From the NCBI GenBank assembly GCA_027559495.1, contig JAMXSV010000028.1, positions 2,108,001 to 2,172,000 on the forward strand: a DNA stretch of 64,000 bases, given 5' to 3'. This document shows, piece by piece, positions 59,643 through 64,000 of this stretch (position 1 is the first letter of the stretch; the number at the start of each line of letters is the position of its first letter). Source of the stretch: Aurifilum marmelostoma. Its lineage: Eukaryota; Ascomycota; Sordariomycetes; Diaporthales; Cryphonectriaceae. The position numbers and the translations under genes are program-made. The notes beneath the pieces were generated by a model, which was not told where the DNA came from, did not search any database, and saw only the letters and a program-made list of their open reading frames with translations.

Positions 59643-60061
59643 ATGCAACCAAAAAAATCTCTTCCTTGCAGTCCTTGCTTCCCTGGCCGGCACCAGCACG
59701 GCCAGGAAAAGCGCGGTATGTTTCAATGGCATGCAGCCCTCGTCTCCATGATCGGCCATCCTGGCGATACATAATTAAGGCCATGTTCTCTCGTCAGCAC
59801 AGATGAGTTGCGCAGAGAAGGTCGGCCGCGCGGGCCACTGCACGGACGTGCCCTGCATCTGCGGGCGCATCGAAGAGTTCCGTGTACCCACGGAGGACTG
59901 CGTCTTCTCCGAGTGTCCCTCTGGCGAGATTGACGGTGCGTACATGTTACTGGACCTCTTACTTTACGTTCTATATCGAGACACTTTGGACAGACGATTA
60001 TCTCGAAATACCTCTAGACTCTCGCAAGATGCCTTGCCTGTTCTGCCACTACAAGTGCTGA
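59643..60061 (+). pseudogene. Small CFEM-like secreted cysteine-rich locus, start out of frame
   Basis: Three exon-like pieces: 59643-59715, 59803-59935 and 59994-60061, with GTATGT/CAG and GTGCGT/CAG borders and matching phases from the first junction on. Exon 2 carries a CFEM-like core, GHCTDVPCICG then EEFRVPTEDCVFSECPSGEID. Exon 3 ends with a Cys-rich tail (MPCLFCHYKC, stop). Exon 1 read in the frame that enters exon 2 gives a signal-peptide-like LFLAVLASLAGTSTA. However, its only nearby ATG (59643) is one base out of that frame, across a run of seven A (59651-59657). It is either a frameshifted pseudogene, a base error in the A-run, or a gene whose true first exon lies upstream, since CTTCCTTGCAG at 59661-59671 is also acceptor-like. 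CFEM proteins act in haem and surface functions. Confidence 0.45.
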
Positions 60062-61911
60062 ACGAGGAAGGGTTCTGTTGGGGACAGAGTAGGCATCTTG
60101 ATGCCGGATAGGAACAGCTTGAAGATGGATGTCATTTTTCTGCTTTTCTGTTGATCTCGACGCAATCTTTATTATAACGGCCTGACAAGCACATACGCTG
60201 GAGGACAGCTTTTGGGTTCATATCCAGCATCCTTGCGTGTCTCTGGAGCAAGATGGATGAACGAACGTCGCCGTGCGTTCCTGTCTTTGGATGTTTTTGC
60301 AGTAGGTTTTGAGTCGCCAGTCAGGGCGCTATATTCATTGGCCAACTGATGAAAGTATTCCATTCCGTTCCGAATTTTGGGTTTTAATCAAACCTTTCAA
60401 AGCCAGGAACATTGGGGGGGGGGAGTAACGTAGAAAGCCAGATCGACAGGATAAATATCAAATCAATGTGGGGGTTTCGAGAGAAGAGAGACAGGGACCC
60501 CAGTCTTGTCGGTTCGGCCCGCCATCCCTGCGGGGGGTCATGTCCGAGTCCGCTTGCTGTACGGATACTGGCATGAGAAGATCTCTTGCGAGGAATGGTG
60601 GGCTTTCACTCCCTCGCTAACTGGGTGGACGGTCATTGTACTTGCCCTACCTCTCTCTTCTCGTGCCCGAAGAGAGACCTGACAGGTTGCGCGTACAAGA
60701 GACTACTCCAATCTTGCGGTGTATCGGATCGAGATAGCATCTGCGTGTATGCAGGTACAAAATTCTGGTACATGAAGCATACTGGCATCAAGATACAGAT
60801 ATATCGAGAGCTGCCAAATGATCTGTGAAGACGACAGTGAATGGACCGCCTTGCACATCCGTGTCCGAACAACACACTGTATCTGCGGGATGGCATGTCT
60901 CGAGCTCTGATAATCCTCAAGAATGTCGGAATATGTCGAGGCGGGGGGTTCTCACACCGTAAGTAGTACCTGCGGCATATGTAGAGTGCGTAGGCCAAGG
61001 TCGAGTCGGATGGTCGTCTTTGAATACAAAGCAGAGCGACTTAGGGCTTGGGGTCGTCTTGCCTGTCTTCACTGTTGAGAAGCTCTGGACAGGATGTCCT
61101 TGACCCGACACGACCGACGGTGCCGGACGTTAGCCAGCAGGTGTGACATCCATTACGGTATCTGACCTGCCAAATCAGTCCCACCCGTCCCCTCTTCAGG
61201 CACTTGAATCGCAGGTACCCGCTGCCCCTAAGCTAATAAAATGCACAATCGTCTTGAAAATAGCCGGATAGACAATGCTTGCTCGGCACAGGGGGGCCGA
61301 TACTCCCTGAGGGTGCGGGGTGTACAGGCGGGAGGACCCCTGGAAGATGGTCGATTGCAGCCCCTGCGCGCCTGCTGTAGCTCGGGGCGGTGCACCATTC
61401 AGAGCCCTCGCGTGCCCGCTGCTGAGGCCACCTCATCTGGCCGAGGTGAGAAGTGACAGCTTTCTAGGTTCGACCAGCCTACCTTGACACAACACTGTCA
61501 CACGACCGCGCTTTCTCACGAACATACTTGTCTTTATACTCGTTTCTTGCCCAGAAACGTTCTTGATTTTTCTCTGCACCTGGTTTGGTGTCTCGCTTGC
61601 AATCTTCACCCAAGACTCCATTGCTGCTGCTGTACCTGACCAGAGGCCAAGACCCTACTAGTCCCGTCTGCGCGCCACCCCGAAAACGCCACAAAAGGCT
61701 GCAACCGATCCCCGCTACATTCCCGCCCACTTGAGCTCGCAAGAATATCGACGTACGTATGTCCCTGTTGCGGCCGCTTTGAGCTCAAGCTAGAGTGCCT
61801 CGTCTCTCTCTCCCTTGGCCGATCTACGAAACACGACGCGTGTTGAGCCCACCCCCCCCCCCACCACCACCGCCGCTGCTCGTCCTCCCGAATCGACCTC
61901 TTTTTGCGTAA
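60062..61911. other. Intergenic; leader of the transporter gene at right
   Basis: Only short frames occur. One 63-aa minus-strand frame with a true ATG (60363 to 60172) is unrecognised and not accepted. A G-run lies near 60414-60424. 61140-61911 is increasingly pyrimidine-rich with a C-run near 61850-61862, the likely leader of the transporter gene. Confidence 0.45.
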
Positions 61912-63320
61912 ATGACGACCTCCCGCCCGACTCGACGACGACAGCCCTCCTCCCTTCAGAAAGCCCAGCAACATGCGGCTGCCTCAGCTCCTATGACGCC
62001 CCGAGTCATCAATGCTGCTCCGTCCCTGGAGAAAGCTGAGATCCATGGCATAGACGACCAGAGGCCCATGTCCTCCAAAATCATGGGCATGCTGGGCCGC
62101 ATCTTCATCGAGACCATCCCGCAATGGCTCACCGTCGGGGCTATGCTGCTCCTGATCTTCGGGGGATGCTGCTCCAACGTCTTTGCCCTCGAAGCCATCA
62201 TCCAGTTAGTGCCCTCAGCAGCTATCCCGTCCTCCCTCTCCAGAACGCGCCCTGTTGAACCTGCTTTGCTGACCGGAAACCTCGCGGGAAAACAACAGGA
62301 TCGAGCCAGCCAGCGGGACCCTCCTGACCTTTGTCCAGTTTCTCTTCGTTGCCGTCACAGGCTACATCTCCCAGTTCGACAACACCCGGCCGCCCCTCTT
62401 TATGCGACCAAACAAGGTTCCTCTCAAGCGCTGGCTCATCAACATTGTATTGTTCTTCAGCATCAACACGCTTAACAACCATGCCTTTAGCTACGATATC
62501 TCCGTGCCTGTCCACATCATCCTCAGGTCTGGAGGCAGCATCACGACTATGATTGCTGGGAGCATCTGGGGGAAGAGATATTCTCGTATACAGCTCACGG
62601 CTGTGGTGTTGCTGACCATTGGGGTCATCACCGCGGCCTGGTCGGATGCGCAGACCAAGGTGAGACCGGGCCCTCTGGAAAAACACCGCCAGCGAGGCCT
62701 TCAGGCTGACAAAAAGACAGGGCACAGCGGAAGAAAAAGCCGGAAGTACCGCGAGCTTCAACGTCGGCCTTGCCATCCTTCTCTTCGCTCAGATCCTCTC
62801 CGCAATCATGGGTCTTTATACCGAAGAAACGTATCGAAAATACGGCCCTCACTGGAAGGAAAATCTTTTCTACTCACATCTTCTATCCTTACCGCTCTTC
62901 ATTCCATTCATGCCGTCCATGTGGAGACAATGGAACAAGCTGGCGAGCAGCCCGCCTCTGCCCCTACCGATTGCCGACTTGTTTGGCCTCGAAAAGCTTC
63001 CGGCCGATATCCAACAGGGCATTGACAGGATTCACATTCCGAGCCAGATCTTCTACCTGGTCATGAATGTTTTGACGCAGTATGCGTGCATTCGGGGCGT
63101 CAACCTGCTTGCGGCAGCGTCGTCGGCACTGACAGTCACGATTGTCTTGAACATTCGCAAACTTGTGAGCCTCCTGCTCAGCATCTGGTTGTTTGGGAAC
63201 AAACTGGCCACGGGTACTCTGCTCGGTGCTTGTATTGTGTTCTTTGCAGGGGGCTTATACTCTCTTGATCCTGGCAAGAAGACCAAGCCGCAGCCTGTCA
63301 GGCTCACAAAGGTCGGTTGA
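61912..63320 (+). CDS. YEA4: Nucleotide-sugar transporter, UAA/YEA4 family (probably UDP-GlcNAc)
   Basis: Multi-pass ER/Golgi transporter of the SLC35B type. Yeast Yea4 carries UDP-N-acetylglucosamine for chitin and glycan synthesis. Exons are 61912-62204, 62299-62659 and 62721-63320, giving 417 aa. The first donor is GTTAGT; splicing gives EAIIQ joined to IEPASGTLLTFVQFLFVA. About ten membrane helices are seen, starting at WLTVGAMLLLIFGGCCSNVF (about residue 64). Family signatures are LNNHAFSYDISVPVHIILRS and GLYTEETYRKYGPHWKENLFYSH, then TQYACIRGVNLLAAASSALT and IVLNIRKLVSLLLSIWLFGN. The tail is Lys-rich (GKKTKPQPV). The N-terminal 60 residues are polar and cytosolic. Substrate is inferred from family resemblance only. 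Confidence 0.92.
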
Positions 63321-64000
63321 GTGTTCTCTTGATAATATATATATAAAAAAATTACTATATACAGCGCCTTCTATCTGTTAAAGACGATAGTGTCAATAGC
63401 TTTAGACGGGACATTTCTCACACAAATTGAGAAGCGGTATACAAAAAATATTGGATCATTTCAAAATGAGCCTTTTACTGAGTTTCGCAATTCATACCGC
63501 TGCTTTTTGAACAAAGGGGATTCTCGTCTTTGCAGCTACTCTTTAAAGTTATGAGATCCTGCAGGGCTAGGCGGATCTCCGCGGGGGTTCTGAAGCCTGT
63601 CTGCGCGCGCGGGCCCCTGGAAACACTGCAGAGGCTAGAACCTTAGCTGCTGGCTGGCTCAGTGCACTAAGAATAGCCCTGCAGCTGGGCATCCCTAGAC
63701 GTCATACCTGCCGCCTCCTCTGAGCCCCTCCACTGCTGGGGGATCCCTGGACATGCCGCTGCGAACGAAAATTGGCGGGGAGCTCCGCGGTTGATTCGTC
63801 CCTCACCGTTCACGCCGACCAGTCACATTGACATTTGCTTCCGGGCTATACGTCTTGCCCCAACAAACCCTCCAGCATAACGACGTGCGACCTCTCGAGT
63901 ATCCCCTGGTCGTCCTCCTCTCTTCTCAACCGCAAGGGTTGAGATATAAGTCGCACTCTCGCAGTGCGCATTTCGCACATAATGGCCGGCAAGTCATGAG
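63321..64000. promoter_or_regulatory. Intergenic; likely promoter of a + strand gene running off the window
   Basis: After the transporter 3' flank, a GC-rich block (63540-63800) contains a CCAAT-box-like ATTGG and the motif GCGGGGAGCTCCGCGG at 63775-63790. GATATAAG near 63941-63948 is TATA-like, about 35 bp before an ATG at 63982. That ATG begins a five-codon frame (Met-Ala-Gly-Lys-Ser, stop), unless GCAAGT at 63988 is a GC-type splice donor. The gene body is outside the window. Confidence 0.35.

Noticed and set aside
60172..60363. 63-aa minus-strand frame with an ATG
   Set aside because: Short, charged, unrecognised and isolated; not enough to support a gene.

Overview
This is nuclear DNA from a filamentous ascomycete (Pezizomycotina, most likely a Sordariomycete). 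Genes carry short GT-AG introns of roughly 45-280 nt (most 50-120) with fungal branch-point-like CTNAC sequences. Coding DNA is GC-rich, genes lie on both strands with no operons, and a solitary 5S rRNA gene of the Neurospora type sits between protein genes. I read the gene models from reading frames, splice sites and recognisable families. Several frames that look open from an upstream GTG or TTG were shortened to a real ATG or joined across introns.

Layout: 0.7-2.4 kb holds a mitotic B-type cyclin (+). 3.4-4.0 kb holds a doubtful small gene (-). 4.8 kb holds a 5S rRNA gene (+). 6.55-6.85 kb holds a 98-aa protein (-). About 5 kb then lacks any convincing gene. 12.1-18.9 kb holds a four-exon CCH1-type calcium channel (-). 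20.3-20.9 kb holds a SnoaL-like frame with no start (-). 22.0-24.7 kb holds a five-exon DDT/PHD chromatin protein (+). A 5.4-kb gene-poor stretch follows, its last kilobase probably the leader of an HMG-box factor (30.2-32.0 kb, +). EMC5 (32.9-33.4 kb) and MSH5 (34.0-37.3 kb) follow in tandem (+). Next come a broken secreted-protein locus (37.4-37.8 kb), a Ser/Thr-rich GPI-type surface protein (39.3-40.5 kb, +), an aspartyl protease with a large insert (42.0-43.7 kb, -), a GNAT acetyltransferase (45.1-46.1 kb, -), a CorA-like membrane protein (47.8-50.2 kb, +), a second GPI-type protein (50.7-51.5 kb, -) and a conserved protein of unknown function (52.6-53.6 kb, -). The right end holds the PP2A B55 subunit with tiny first, second and last exons (55.4-57.4 kb, +), a small CFEM-like locus (59.6-60.1 kb, +) and a YEA4-type nucleotide-sugar transporter (61.9-63.3 kb, +).

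The genes are mostly housekeeping: cell cycle (cyclin B, PP2A-B55), meiosis (MSH5), membrane-protein insertion (EMC5), calcium entry (CCH1), chromatin (DDT/PHD), development (HMG box), cell wall and secretion. They do not form a biosynthetic cluster or an evident novel system. The most unusual items are the low-complexity insert inside the aspartyl protease catalytic domain, the N/E/E/E pore and charge-poor voltage sensors of the channel, the 7-codon last exon of the PP2A gene, and three loci that look like decaying or mis-framed secreted or enzyme genes. Intergenic DNA carries many mononucleotide runs (G, C, A/T), dinucleotide microsatellites and recurring GTA/TAC palindromes.
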